Of a stretch of 64,000 nt of DNA, positions 49,748 to 58,363 are shown piece by piece. Location of the stretch: the NCBI GenBank assembly GCA_965178635.1, contig CBCXVT010000036.1:163169-227168 (forward strand), read 5' to 3'. Position 1 is the stretch's first letter. The number at the start of each line of letters is the position of its first letter. The notes beneath the pieces are model-generated. The model saw only the letters and a list, made by a program, of their open reading frames with translations, was not told the origin of the DNA and made no database searches. The position numbers were made by a program, and so were the translations under genes. This DNA comes from GCA-2733415 sp965178635. GTDB taxonomy: Bacteria > Bacteroidota > Bacteroidia > Flavobacteriales > Flavobacteriaceae.

Positions 49748-52198
49748 GTGCAATATTTTATAGATGTCATATTACCTATTCCTTTAGTCAAGCTGTTTAC
49801 CTATAGCATAAACGAGGTTGAGTCTGCTTTTCTTAAGCCTGGAATGCGTGTTGCTGTGCCATTTGGAAAAAGTAAACTGTATACAGCTATTGTGTATAAT
49901 GTGCATCAAAAAGCACCAGAAACTTATGAGGCTAAAGATATTCATCAAATATTAGATGAGCATTCTATTGTTAATGAATACCAGTTGCAATTTTGGAAAT
50001 GGATTTCGGACTATTACCTCTGTAGTTTGGGTGATGTGATGCGTGCATCTTTACCAAGTTCATTTTTGTTAGAAAGCGAAACTTTAATCTCTAAAACACT
50101 TGTAGAGGTTACGGATGAAACAGGTTTAACAGATGATGAGTTTATGGTCTTAGAGGCTCTGGAGCATAAATCATCTTTGAAAATTTCTGAGGTCAATACC
50201 ATTTTAAGTAAAAAGAATGTGTTGAAACCTATTAAAAGCTTATTGGAAAGAGGCTGTATTAAATTACAAGAAGAAATTTACGAACAATACAAACCAAAAT
50301 TAGTCAAATATGTTCGTTTGTCTGAAGAGTATAATTCAAATGAAAGTTTGCAGGTTTTATTAGAGCAATTGACACGCGCTAAAAAACAAAAAGAAGCAAT
50401 ACTGGCGTACTTCGCTTTAAAAACAGCGAGTTCAAAATCTATTAAAGCTAAAGTTTTAGAAGAGCGTGCTTCGGTGTCTTCAGCTGTTATAAAAGGATTA
50501 GTTGATAAAAATATTTTAGAGTTCTACTATGTGCAAACTGATAGGAATCAATTTAATAATACAACTCAAGAATCTAAAGTTTTAAATCAATATCAAGAAA
50601 CAGCTTTGGCTGAGGTTCGAGGCGATTTCAGTAAAGATAAAGTCTGTTTGTTGCATGGTGTTACGGCTTCTGGTAAAACAGAAATCTATGTGAAATTAAT
50701 AGAGGGTGCGTTTAAAGAAAATAAACAAGTACTTTATCTGTTGCCAGAGATCGCTTTAACAACACAATTGATAGCGCGATTGAAAGCGTATTTTGGTGAT
50801 AAAATTGTAGTGTACCACTCTAAGTATTCGGTTAATGAACGCGTGGAATCTTGGAATAAAGTATTATTGAATGATAATACGCCACAATTAATTATTGGCG
50901 CACGTTCATCAGTATTATTGCCATTTTCTAATTTAGGGTTAGTCATTGTTGATGAAGAGCACGAGCAATCCTTTAAACAATTTGACCCAGCACCGCGTTA
51001 TCATGCGAGAGATGCGGCTATAGTTTTATCAAAACTTCATAAAGCTCAAATTGTATTAGGTAGTGCTACGCCAAGTTTGGAGAGTTATTATAATGCTAAA
51101 TCTGGTAAATATGGTTTAGTAACTTTAAAGCAACGTCATAGTAATGTTCAGTTACCCGATATAGAGTTGATAGACTTAAAAGATAAGTACAAGCGGAAAA
51201 AAATGAAAGGTCATTTTTCTGATAAATTATTAGAAGAAATTGATTTGGCAATTGAAAATGAAGAACAAGTTATCTTGTTTCAAAATCGCCGTGGGTTTTC
51301 TCCTATTGTAGAGTGTGGTACGTGTGGAGAAGCGACTCAGTGCCCAAGTTGTGATGTGAGTTTAACTTATCATCAGTATAAAAAACAATTGCGCTGTCAT
51401 TATTGCGGGTATCAGATGGCAATGCAATACGCCTGCTTATCATGTGGTAGTCATGAATTAGATACCAAAGGGTTTGGAACAGAGCAACTAGAGAAAGAAT
51501 TGAATGTGTTATATCCGAACTTGAAAATTGGTAGGATGGATTTAGATACGACCAGAGGAAAGTATGGTTATCAAAAAATAATTTCGGCATTCGAGCAACA
51601 TGAAATAGATATTTTGGTAGGTACACAAATGCTAACTAAGGGTTTAGATTTTAAAAATGTGAGTTTAGTAGGGGTTTTGAGTGCAGATTCAATGTTGAAT
51701 TTCCCTGATTTTAGAGCACATGAACGCAGTTATCAATTAATGTCGCAAGTAGCAGGTAGGGCAGGGCGATTTGAGAAAAAAGGAAAAGTGATTATCCAGA
51801 GTTATAATCCGTTTCATAATATATTACAGCAGGTGTCTGCTCATGATTATGAAAGTATGTATAAAGAGCAGTTAGATCAGCGTCATATTTATAAATATCC
51901 ACCAACGAATAAGTTAATTAAAATTACATTTAAGCACCGTGACTATAATAAAGTGGAGCAAGGTTCGGATTGGTTTGCAAAATCATTACGATTATCATTT
52001 AAAAACAATGTACTTGGGCCGGAATTTCCGGCTGTATCAAGGGTCAGGAATGAATATATTAAAAACGTACTGTTAAAAATACCTAATCAACAATCGGCTG
52101 CACAAACAAAAAAAGCCATTCTTAAGGTTAAGAACAGCTTTATGTCTGTAAAAGATTTTAGACCAATTAAGGTTATCTTAAATGTTGATGCTTATTGA
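49748..52198 (+). CDS. priA: primosomal replication restart helicase PriA
   Basis: An 816-residue 3'-5' helicase that recognises stalled forks and loads the replicative helicase. The N-terminal fork-binding domain starts QYFIDVILPIPLVKLFTYSI. The helicase core has Walker A GVTASGKTEIYVKL (about 305-318), DEEH (about 407) and HARDAAIVLS. The eight zinc cysteines fall in CGTCGEATQCPSCDVSLTY and CHYCGYQMAMQYACLSCGS (about 520-565). The start codon is GTG at 49748; no ATG lies upstream in frame near. The stop overlaps that of the convergent LytTR gene. Confidence 0.96.
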   Translation: MQYFIDVILPIPLVKLFTYSINEVESAFLKPGMRVAVPFGKSKLYTAIVYNVHQKAPETYEAKDIHQILDEHSIVNEYQLQFWKWISDYYLCSLGDVMRASLPSSFLLESETLISKTLVEVTDETGLTDDEFMVLEALEHKSSLKISEVNTILSKKNVLKPIKSLLERGCIKLQEEIYEQYKPKLVKYVRLSEEYNSNESLQVLLEQLTRAKKQKEAILAYFALKTASSKSIKAKVLEERASVSSAVIKGLVDKNILEFYYVQTDRNQFNNTTQESKVLNQYQETALAEVRGDFSKDKVCLLHGVTASGKTEIYVKLIEGAFKENKQVLYLLPEIALTTQLIARLKAYFGDKIVVYHSKYSVNERVESWNKVLLNDNTPQLIIGARSSVLLPFSNLGLVIVDEEHEQSFKQFDPAPRYHARDAAIVLSKLHKAQIVLGSATPSLESYYNAKSGKYGLVTLKQRHSNVQLPDIELIDLKDKYKRKKMKGHFSDKLLEEIDLAIENEEQVILFQNRRGFSPIVECGTCGEATQCPSCDVSLTYHQYKKQLRCHYCGYQMAMQYACLSCGSHELDTKGFGTEQLEKELNVLYPNLKIGRMDLDTTRGKYGYQKIISAFEQHEIDILVGTQMLTKGLDFKNVSLVGVLSADSMLNFPDFRAHERSYQLMSQVAGRAGRFEKKGKVIIQSYNPFHNILQQVSAHDYESMYKEQLDQRHIYKYPPTNKLIKITFKHRDYNKVEQGSDWFAKSLRLSFKNNVLGPEFPAVSRVRNEYIKNVLLKIPNQQSAAQTKKAILKVKNSFMSVKDFRPIKVILNVDAY

Positions 52199-52890
52199 AT
52201 TTCTTCTAAAGCTTCAATTAGTAATTTCTTTTTGTTTCTACTTAATGGTAAGTTGTTGTTATTAATTTCAACAAACTTGCTATTAAATTTTGTTATTTTT
52301 TTCAAGTTAGCGATATATGACTTGTGAATTCTCATAAATGAATAAGCTTCTACTTCCTTTTCAAAGGCTTTCATAGTAGATAGTATCACATACCTTTCTT
52401 CTGTTGTTACTAGTTTGATGTAATCACCTAGAGCTTCTATCCATAAAATGGTATTAACATACACTTTACGTTTTTTCAAGTTGCTTTTTACAAAAATATA
52501 GTCGCTTTCAATTGTGCTGTTCTCAAATTTAAGCGTATGATAATCTATAGCTTTATTTACAGCTAAATTAAAGCGTTCTTGGGTAATTGGTTTATGAAGG
52601 TAATCTGTAGCATCATAATCAAATGCTTTAAAAGCGTATTCTGTTTTCCCAGTAACAAATATAATTTGTGGTTTGTTTTTTAATACATCTAATAATTCAA
52701 ACCCGTTAATAATTGGCATTTCTATATCAAGAAAGATCAAATCCACCTCAGTGTCATTCAATCCTTTTTTTGTGTCAACAGCACTGCTGTATTCAGCAGT
52801 CAGTGTTAATGAAGGATGGTTTTTTACGAGTTTAACGATTGACATCCTTTGTATTGTTGAGTCGTCTACAACTACACAGCGTAAGTTCAT
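52192..52890 (-). CDS. LytTR-type response regulator, no adjacent kinase
   Basis: A 232-residue two-domain regulator. The receiver domain (about 1-118) has the DD pair (VVDDSTIQR), the phospho-acceptor Asp in LIFLDIEMP (about residue 55) and KPIT near 101. The LytTR DNA-binding domain (about 135-232) shows ILWIEALGDYIKLVTTEERY and SFMRIHKSYIANLKKITKF. No histidine kinase gene is nearby, so it is an orphan whose partner is elsewhere. The stop overlaps the priA stop by 7 bases in convergent orientation. Confidence 0.93.
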   Translation of the reverse strand: MNLRCVVVDDSTIQRMSIVKLVKNHPSLTLTAEYSSAVDTKKGLNDTEVDLIFLDIEMPIINGFELLDVLKNKPQIIFVTGKTEYAFKAFDYDATDYLHKPITQERFNLAVNKAIDYHTLKFENSTIESDYIFVKSNLKKRKVYVNTILWIEALGDYIKLVTTEERYVILSTMKAFEKEVEAYSFMRIHKSYIANLKKITKFNSKFVEINNNNLPLSRNKKKLLIEALEEIQ

Positions 52891-53025
52891 GTATTGGTTT
52901 TAGTTAATAGTTTGGTTAAGAAGTTAAATTATTAAGTTGTTTTTGGGTAATACAATTTTAATCAAAAATAAGAACTATTCCAAATGTATGCGATGAAATT
53001 TACGGTAAAATTTAGTTCATTTGTT

Positions 53026-53056
53026 TTGTTTGGTTCGTATAAAATAAGTATTTTTG
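53026..53056 (+). promoter_or_regulatory. predicted rpsF operon promoter
   Basis: TTG at 53026-53028, 20-base spacer, TATTTTTG at 53049-53056, fitting the Bacteroidota consensus. It is 34 bases before the rpsF ATG. Confidence 0.6.
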
Positions 53057-53089
53057 CAGCCAATTTAATATAAATTAAAAGTTTAAATT

Positions 53090-53428
53090 ATGAATCAATA
53101 CGAAACTGTTTTCATCTTGAATCCCGTTTTATCTGAAACTCAGATAAAGGAGACAGTAAAGAAATACGAAGATTTTCTTGTTTCTAAAGGCGCAAAGATG
53201 GTGTCAAAAGAGAACTGGGGGCTTAAAAAATTAGCTTACCCTATTCAGCACAAAAAAAGTGGATTTTACCACTTGTTTGAATTCCAAGTAGCTGGAGAAG
53301 CTATAGATGGATATGAGTTAGAGTTCAGAAGAGATGAGCGTGTAATGCGTTATTTAACTGTAAGGTTAGATAAGCATGCAATTGCTTGGGCTGAAAAAAG
53401 AAGAATCAGAGATAACGCAAAAGCTTAA
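53090..53428 (+). CDS. rpsF: 30S ribosomal protein S6
   Basis: A 112-residue ribosomal protein of the small-subunit platform that pairs with S18. It begins NQYETVFILNPVLSETQIKE and has the conserved WGLKKLAYPIQHKKSGFY at about 44-61 and DERVMRYLTVRLDKHA. The length fits the family. It is first in an operon with rpsR (2-base gap) and rplI (13-base gap). The single-strand binding protein gene often found between rpsF and rpsR in other phyla is absent here. No S6:S18-binding leader element is recognised. Confidence 0.97.
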   Translation: MNQYETVFILNPVLSETQIKETVKKYEDFLVSKGAKMVSKENWGLKKLAYPIQHKKSGFYHLFEFQVAGEAIDGYELEFRRDERVMRYLTVRLDKHAIAWAEKRRIRDNAKA

Positions 53429-53430
53429 TT

Positions 53431-53727
53431 ATGTCAGGAATAGATCAACAAGCGAAAGGAAAAAAAGAGGGGGAAATTAGATATTTAACTCCACTTAATA
53501 TAGACACAAGTAAGAAAGCTAAATACTGTCGTTTTAAAAAATTAGGTATCAAGTATATCGATTATAAAGATGCAGATTTCTTATTAATGTTAGTAAACGA
53601 GCAAGGGAAATTATTACCAAGACGTTTAACAGGAACTTCTTTAAAATACCAAAGAAAAGTTGCTGTAGCTGTAAAAAGAGCACGTCACTTGGCATTAATG
53701 CCTTATGTAACTGATTTATTAAAATAA
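53431..53727 (+). CDS. rpsR: 30S ribosomal protein S18
   Basis: A 98-residue basic ribosomal protein that forms a heterodimer with S6. The core motif is YCRFKKLGIKYIDYKDADFL (about 33-52), and RRLTGTSLKYQRKVAVAVKR then ARHLALMPY complete the family signature. It has an N-terminal extension (GIDQQAKGKKEGEIRYLTPL) longer than in E. coli S18 (75 residues), common in Bacteroidota. The gene begins 2 bases after the rpsF stop. Confidence 0.96.
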   Translation: MSGIDQQAKGKKEGEIRYLTPLNIDTSKKAKYCRFKKLGIKYIDYKDADFLLMLVNEQGKLLPRRLTGTSLKYQRKVAVAVKRARHLALMPYVTDLLK

Positions 53728-53740
53728 TAACGGAGCAACC

Positions 53741-54190
53741 ATGGAAGTTATATTAAGAAAAGACGTAGAGAATTTAGGGTTTGCAGATGACGTTGTTACT
53801 GTAAAAAATGGTTACGGAAGAAACTATTTGATCCCTCAAGGTTTTGGAGTTATCGCTACACCTTCTGCAAAGAAAGTATTAGCTGAGAACTTAAAGCAAA
53901 GAGCTCATAGAGAACAAAAAATGGTAGATGACGCTAATAAATTGGCTGATATACTTAAAGCATTAGAAATCAAAATTTCTTCAAAGTCTGGTGACGCTGG
54001 AAAATTATTTGGTTCTGTAAATAATGCTGATGTTGCTGAAGCAATTGCTAAGGAAGGTCAATCATTAGAAAAGAAGTTTATTACTGTTGCCGGAGGTAAC
54101 GTAAAAAGAGCTGGAAAATATACTGCAAAAGTAAGATTACATCGTTCTGTTGTAATTGATTTACCTTTTGAAGTTGTTGCAGAAAAATAA
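53741..54190 (+). CDS. rplI: 50S ribosomal protein L9
   Basis: A 149-residue ribosomal protein that protrudes from the L1 side of the large subunit and helps keep reading frame. The N-terminal domain is classic: MEVILRKDVENLGFADDVVT, then VKNGYGRNYLIPQGFGVIAT. A long helix follows, and the C-terminal domain includes KLFGSVNNADVAEAI and HRSVVIDLPFEVV. It is last in the rpsF-rpsR-rplI operon and is followed by a strong terminator. Confidence 0.97.
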   Translation: MEVILRKDVENLGFADDVVTVKNGYGRNYLIPQGFGVIATPSAKKVLAENLKQRAHREQKMVDDANKLADILKALEIKISSKSGDAGKLFGSVNNADVAEAIAKEGQSLEKKFITVAGGNVKRAGKYTAKVRLHRSVVIDLPFEVVAEK

Positions 54191-54209
54191 GAATGATTTT
54201 ATCATTATA

Positions 54210-54243
54210 AATAAAAGCCACGATTTTAATCGTGGCTTTTATT
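54210..54243 (+). terminator. intrinsic terminator of the S6-S18-L9 operon
   Basis: AATAAAAGCCACGATT pairs perfectly with AATCGTGGCTTTTATT around TT; a T-rich run follows. Confidence 0.92.
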
Positions 54244-54261
54244 GTTTTTAAAATTTACAGA

Positions 54262-54741
54262 ATGAAGTATCAAAGACTGAGTAAAGAGCAGTTAGAAGAA
54301 ATGCATAAAGAGTTTATTAACTTTTTAGCGTCGCAAACAATTACCGCTGCGGAGTGGGAAGATATCAAGAAAGAAACTCCAGAAGTAGCAGAACAAGAGT
54401 TAGATGTGTTTTCAGATTTAGTTTGGGAGGGTGTTTTGAATAAAGTAACGTATTTAGAGCATATTTCTGCACAACAAATGCATTTGTTTCATTTGAAGGA
54501 TGATGAAATGCACGTGATTGCAGTACAGATAAAAAATGAAGTTGACTTAACCACTAAGGAAGGTTTTTCGTGGTTACGTGATAACATTATGAATGATAAT
54601 GTTGAATTTCTTCAAGCTAAAAAAGAGTATTCTGCTGATAAAAATGCAGATAAGTTTACATTAATTCAACAAGGGTCAATTATTTCTGTAGGTGATTTAT
54701 TCTTGTATTTTGATAAATTAATCAATTCAAAAGCTAATTAA
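54262..54741 (+). CDS. DUF6495 family protein
   Basis: A 159-residue cytoplasmic acidic protein conserved in flavobacteria. The start is taken at 54262 (MKYQRLSKEQLEEMHKEFIN), since an in-frame start at 54232 would lie inside the preceding terminator. Features include AAEWEDIKKETPEVAEQELD (about 33-52), EHISAQQMHLFHLKDDEMHV and a C-terminal DKFTLIQQGSIISVGDLFLY. No signal peptide or enzyme motif. It lies 26 bases upstream of hisS and may share its transcript. Confidence 0.8.
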   Translation: MKYQRLSKEQLEEMHKEFINFLASQTITAAEWEDIKKETPEVAEQELDVFSDLVWEGVLNKVTYLEHISAQQMHLFHLKDDEMHVIAVQIKNEVDLTTKEGFSWLRDNIMNDNVEFLQAKKEYSADKNADKFTLIQQGSIISVGDLFLYFDKLINSKAN

Positions 54742-54767
54742 AATAAGCTGATTAATACCGTATAATT

Positions 54768-56135
54768 ATGGCACAAAAACCAAGTATACCAAAAGGAACT
54801 CGCGATTTTAATCCGGAGCAAGTTGCAAAAAGAAGTTATATTTTTGAGACGATAAAACAAGAGTTTAAAAAATTCGGATTCCAACCTATAGAAACACCAA
54901 GTTTTGAAAACTCATCAACATTGATGGGGAAATACGGTGAAGAAGGAGATCGGTTAATTTTTAAAATATTAAACTCAGGTGATTATTTAAAAAAGGTTGA
55001 TGAAAATTTACTATCTGAAAAAAACAGTCAAAAAATCACTTCAAGTATCTCAGAAAAAGCCTTGCGTTATGATTTAACGGTGCCTTTTGCGAGATACGTG
55101 GTGCAACATCAAAATGAGATTGAATTCCCGTTTAAGCGCTATCAAATTCAACCAGTTTGGAGAGCTGACCGACCTCAAAAAGGCCGTTTTAGAGAATTTT
55201 TTCAATGTGACGCAGATGTTGTAGGATCGGATTCGTTATGGCAAGAAGTGGAGTTTATTCAGTTGTATGACGCAGTGTTTTCTGCATTAAAGTTAGATGG
55301 TGTAACTATCAAAATCAACAACCGTAAAATTTTAAGTGGAATAGCAGAAGTTATTGGTGCTTCTGAAAAGTTGATCGATTTTACTGTAGCGTTAGATAAA
55401 TTAGATAAGATTGGTGAAGATGGTGTGAAGAAAGAAATGCTTGAAAAAGGTATTTCTGAAAATGCTATTAGTAAAGTACAGCCATTGTTTGGTTTTTCTG
55501 GAGATTTCTTAACAAAAATTGAGCAACTTAAAGATTTGTTAGCAACTTCAGAAACTGGAATGCAAGGCGTTGAAGAGTTATTGTTTGTTGGTAATGCAAT
55601 TGAGTCTTTAGGACTTTCAACTGCAACATTAGATTTAGATGTAACCTTGGCAAGAGGGTTAAATTATTATACAGGCGCTATTTTTGAAGTGTCTGCACCA
55701 GAAGGTGTCAAAATGGGTTCTATCGGTGGTGGTGGTCGTTATGATGATTTAACGGGTATTTTTGGGTTAAAGAATGTAAGTGGTGTTGGAATTTCTTTTG
55801 GGTTAGATAGAATATATTTAGTTTTAGAAGAATTAGGGTTATTTCCAACAACTGTTCAGGAAACTGTAGAGGTGTTGTTTATTAACTTTGGTGATGCTGA
55901 AGCGTTGTATTGTATGAATGCTATAAAACAATTGCGAGTTAACAATGTTGTTGCAGAATTGTATCCATCTGCAGCAAAAATGAAAAAGCAAATGAATTAT
56001 GCTAATAAAAGAGCGGTGCCATTTGTAGTTTTAGTGGGTTCAGAAGAAGTTGAGAATAATACGTTTACGGTGAAGAATATGAGTGATGGAACGCAAGAAA
56101 AAATGAAGTTAGAAGAAATGATTTCGAAATTTTAA
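54768..56135 (+). CDS. hisS: histidyl-tRNA synthetase
   Basis: A 455-residue class II aminoacyl-tRNA synthetase that charges tRNA-His. Motif 1 region is FGFQPIETPSFENSSTLMGK; motif 2 holds QPVWRADRPQKGRFREFFQC (about 126-145). The histidine-specific LARGLNYYTGAIFEV lies near 295, and motif 3 GVGISFGLDRIYLVL follows near 340. The C-terminal anticodon-binding domain runs to the end (EVLFINFGDAEALYCMNAIK). The length fits the Bacteroidota type. Confidence 0.97.
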   Translation: MAQKPSIPKGTRDFNPEQVAKRSYIFETIKQEFKKFGFQPIETPSFENSSTLMGKYGEEGDRLIFKILNSGDYLKKVDENLLSEKNSQKITSSISEKALRYDLTVPFARYVVQHQNEIEFPFKRYQIQPVWRADRPQKGRFREFFQCDADVVGSDSLWQEVEFIQLYDAVFSALKLDGVTIKINNRKILSGIAEVIGASEKLIDFTVALDKLDKIGEDGVKKEMLEKGISENAISKVQPLFGFSGDFLTKIEQLKDLLATSETGMQGVEELLFVGNAIESLGLSTATLDLDVTLARGLNYYTGAIFEVSAPEGVKMGSIGGGGRYDDLTGIFGLKNVSGVGISFGLDRIYLVLEELGLFPTTVQETVEVLFINFGDAEALYCMNAIKQLRVNNVVAELYPSAAKMKKQMNYANKRAVPFVVLVGSEEVENNTFTVKNMSDGTQEKMKLEEMISKF

Positions 56136-56155
56136 TAGCGTAAAATACGTGTATA

Positions 56156-56191
56156 AAAAAAGCCTTTCAAATACATTTGAAAGGCTTTTTT
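56156..56191. terminator. shared terminator between hisS and tRNA-Met
   Basis: AAAAAAGCCTTTCAAA pairs perfectly with TTTGAAAGGCTTTTTT around TACA. It serves hisS on the plus strand and the tRNA, which ends 3 bases away, on the minus strand. Confidence 0.92.
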
Positions 56192-56193
56192 AG

Positions 56194-56267
56194 TAGCGTG
56201 AGGCAGATTCGAACTGCCGACCTCCTGAGTATGAATCAGGCGCTCTAACCAACTGAGCTACCACGCC
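56194..56267 (-). tRNA. tRNA-Met (anticodon CAU), elongator-like
   Basis: A 74-base cloverleaf on the minus strand: acceptor GGCGTGG with TCACGCT (wobble pairs at 1-72 and 7-66), D arm GCTC/GAGC, anticodon stem CCTGA/TCAGG around loop TTCATAC, T arm GGCAG/CTGCC with TTCGAAT. Discriminator base is A; CCA is not encoded. The anticodon stem lacks the three G-C pairs of initiator tRNA. A lysidine-modified tRNA-Ile2 also has CAU and cannot be fully excluded, but the acceptor and body look like elongator Met. Confidence 0.93.
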
Positions 56268-56399
56268 GTTTTGCTAACGGTGTGCAAATATAAAAACAAT
56301 ATTAGATACTACAAGAAATATGAGTAAAAAATACTTGCTTTTATTTTTTTGTTATCTGCAATAAATATTTATATTGTAAAAAATATTTGAGAATATATC

Positions 56400-56780
56400 A
56401 TGAGAGAAAAATTTGAATTAGAATTCCCTATACACGCATCACCAAAATTATTACATCAATATTTATCTACACCGTCTGGTTTGTCAGAATGGTATGCTGA
56501 TAATGTGAATTCTAGAGGAGAATTATACACTTTTATTTGGGATGATAGTGAGGAACAAGCTAAATTGTTATCTAAAAAAGCTGTAGATAGAGTTCGTTTT
56601 CAATGGTTGGATGATGAAGGTGAAGATTATTATTTTGAAATTAGAATTCAAGTTGATGAAATAACAAAGGATGTGTCGTTAATGGTAACTGATTTTTCAG
56701 ATGCTGATGATATGGAAGAAGATAAGATGCTTTGGGAAAACCAAATATCGGAACTTAAAAAGGTGCTTGGTTCTGCTTAA
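56400..56780 (+). CDS. START-like/SRPBCC domain protein
   Basis: A 126-residue protein of the Bacteroidota START-like group (SRPBCC helix-grip fold). It begins REKFELEFPIHASPKLLHQY, has LSTPSGLSEWYADNVNSRGE (the usual AHSA1-like LSxPxGLxxW motif) and ends with a helix MLWENQISELKKVLG. Members may bind hydrophobic ligands; no enzyme role is known for this subgroup. It is 26 bases from a promoter-like box and hairpin that lead straight into the aminotransferase gene. Confidence 0.85.
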   Translation: MREKFELEFPIHASPKLLHQYLSTPSGLSEWYADNVNSRGELYTFIWDDSEEQAKLLSKKAVDRVRFQWLDDEGEDYYFEIRIQVDEITKDVSLMVTDFSDADDMEEDKMLWENQISELKKVLGSA

Positions 56781-56797
56781 GACACTTTTAAAAATTA

Positions 56798-56805
56798 TAT
56801 ATTTG
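56798..56805 (+). promoter_or_regulatory. predicted promoter -7 box of aminotransferase gene
   Basis: TATATTTG fits TAnnTTTG, 24 bases before the ATG at 56830. Its last G is the first base of the following hairpin stem. Confidence 0.5.
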
Positions 56806-56822
56806 CCCTAATTATTTAGGGC
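56805..56822 (+). terminator. terminator of the START-like gene directly before the next ATG
   Basis: GCCCTAA pairs with TTAGGGC around TTAT; seven T's follow and end at the base before the ATG at 56830. Confidence 0.7.
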
Positions 56823-56829
56823 TTTTTTT

Positions 56830-57693
56830 ATGATTAATTTTAACGGAACACTAGAATTTCAAAACCAAGAATTAACTGCTAATAGAGCATTTAAATATGG
56901 GGATGCTATTTTTGAAACTTTAAAAGTTGTTAACGGACACATATTGTTTTTAGAGGATCATTACTTTAGATTAATGGCATCAATGCGTGTAATTAGAATG
57001 GAAATTCCTATGGAGTTTACAATGGAGTTTATTGAAGCAGAAGTTTTAAAATTAATTAAGCAGTTAGATTTGGTGAATTCTCCTGCAAGAGTTAGAATTA
57101 CAGTTTATAGGACGGCAGAGGGGTTGTATACCCCAGAAAATAATGATGTGTCTTATGTTGTTGAGGCTAAATCTTTAAAAGATGAATTGTATCAACTAAA
57201 TGATGCGACTTGTGAGGTAGATCTGTTTAAAGATCATTACATCACTCCTCAATTGTTATCTACGCTAAAAACCAATAACAGAGTATTAAATGTTATTGCA
57301 GGAATATTTGCTAAAGAAAATGACTTGGATAATTGTCTGTTATTAAATAGTAATAAACAAGTAGTTGAAGCAATTAATGGAAATATCTTTTTGGTTAAAG
57401 GTACAACTATTAAAACACCGCCTTTAGTAGATGGTTGTATAAAAGGAATTATGCGAATGCAATTGATACAGTTGATTTCTAAAATGGAAGGTTTTGAATT
57501 AGAGGAGAGTTCGATATCACCATTTGAATTACAGAAAGCAGATGAGTTGTTTACAACAAATGTAATTCAAGGAATAACCTCAGTTAGTAAATATAGAAAA
57601 AAAGAGTTTGGGACATCTGTAGCTTCAGAGTTAACCGCATTATTAAACAGGCATATTACGCCTAGTTTAAAACTGGGTTCTCAGGTGCGTTAG
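56830..57693 (+). CDS. class IV aminotransferase (PLP-dependent)
   Basis: A 287-residue fold-type IV PLP enzyme related to branched-chain and D-amino-acid aminotransferases and aminodeoxychorismate lyase (PabC). It starts with INFNGTLEFQNQELTANRAF, has KYGDAIFETLKVVNGHILFL (about 22-41), the Lys Schiff-base region LLSTLKTNNRVLNVIAGIFA (about 138-157) and a late LFTTNVIQGITSV loop. The exact reaction is unclear. It overlaps the convergent yqgE gene by 32 bases at the 3' end. Confidence 0.9.
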   Translation: MINFNGTLEFQNQELTANRAFKYGDAIFETLKVVNGHILFLEDHYFRLMASMRVIRMEIPMEFTMEFIEAEVLKLIKQLDLVNSPARVRITVYRTAEGLYTPENNDVSYVVEAKSLKDELYQLNDATCEVDLFKDHYITPQLLSTLKTNNRVLNVIAGIFAKENDLDNCLLLNSNKQVVEAINGNIFLVKGTTIKTPPLVDGCIKGIMRMQLIQLISKMEGFELEESSISPFELQKADELFTTNVIQGITSVSKYRKKEFGTSVASELTALLNRHITPSLKLGSQVR

Positions 57694-58225
57694 ACCAAAT
57701 AAGGTAATTACCGCCTAATTCAATCATTTTTTCTTTCCAGAAGCTTGTATTGTAGTTTTTTGCAATAATGTTGCTGTGGTATTTATTTTTAATAACTATC
57801 CATGAATTATGGTTTAGTTCGTCAAATAGCTGGTCACTATCCCATCCGGAATATCCTAAAAAGAAACGAATATCTTTTTCAGTAATTTTTTTATCATTTA
57901 TAAGCTCACATACAGTATCAAAATCTCCTGCCCAATAAATGCCTTCTGAAATTTCTACACTATCAGGAATTAAATGTGGGACTTTATGAATAAAGTATAA
58001 GTTGTCTTGTTCAACTGGTCCGCCATTATAAACTTGAAAGTCTTGTGCTAATTCGGGTATCAAATCTTTTAAAGAAAACTCTAACGGTTTGTTTAAAATG
58101 AATCCGATAGAGCCTGACTGTGTGTGTTCTGCAAGTAATATTACAGATCTATTAAAAGATACATCTCCAATAATGGAAGGTTCGGCTACTAAAAGATGTC
58201 CTTTTTTAAGATCTAAACTGGTCAT
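57662..58225 (-). CDS. YqgE/AlgH family protein
   Basis: A 187-residue cytoplasmic protein of the YqgE/AlgH family (UPF0301). Family motifs are LKKGHLLVAEPSIIGDVSFN (about 5-24), RSVILLAEHTQSGSIGFILN and NGGPVEQDNLYFIHKVPHLI (about 67-86), then FLGYSGWDSDQLFDELNHNS. AlgH in Pseudomonas influences alginate regulation, but the general function remains unknown. Its 3' end overlaps that of the class IV aminotransferase gene by 32 bases in convergent orientation. Confidence 0.93.
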   Translation of the reverse strand: MTSLDLKKGHLLVAEPSIIGDVSFNRSVILLAEHTQSGSIGFILNKPLEFSLKDLIPELAQDFQVYNGGPVEQDNLYFIHKVPHLIPDSVEISEGIYWAGDFDTVCELINDKKITEKDIRFFLGYSGWDSDQLFDELNHNSWIVIKNKYHSNIIAKNYNTSFWKEKMIELGGNYLIWSNAPENPVLN

Positions 58226-58310
58226 AATATTAACTAATGTTTACTTAAAGCTATGAAAAAAATATTAAACAACATAATTTGTGTTGTAATAAATAGCTAA
58301 AGGGAAATAA

Positions 58311-58340
58311 AAAAGGTCTTCTTTTACAAGAAGACCTTTT
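58311..58340 (-). terminator. intrinsic terminator after HU gene
   Basis: AAAAGGTCTTCTT pairs perfectly with AAGAAGACCTTTT (13 bp) around TTAC; on the minus strand a T-rich tail follows. Confidence 0.92.
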
Positions 58341-58363
58341 CGTAAGTTATTACTAATCAATGA

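Noticed and set aside
56194..56267. Possible initiator tRNA-fMet
   Set aside because: The anticodon stem is CCTGA/TCAGG and lacks three consecutive G-C pairs, and position 1-72 is a wobble pair, not the initiator-type mismatch.
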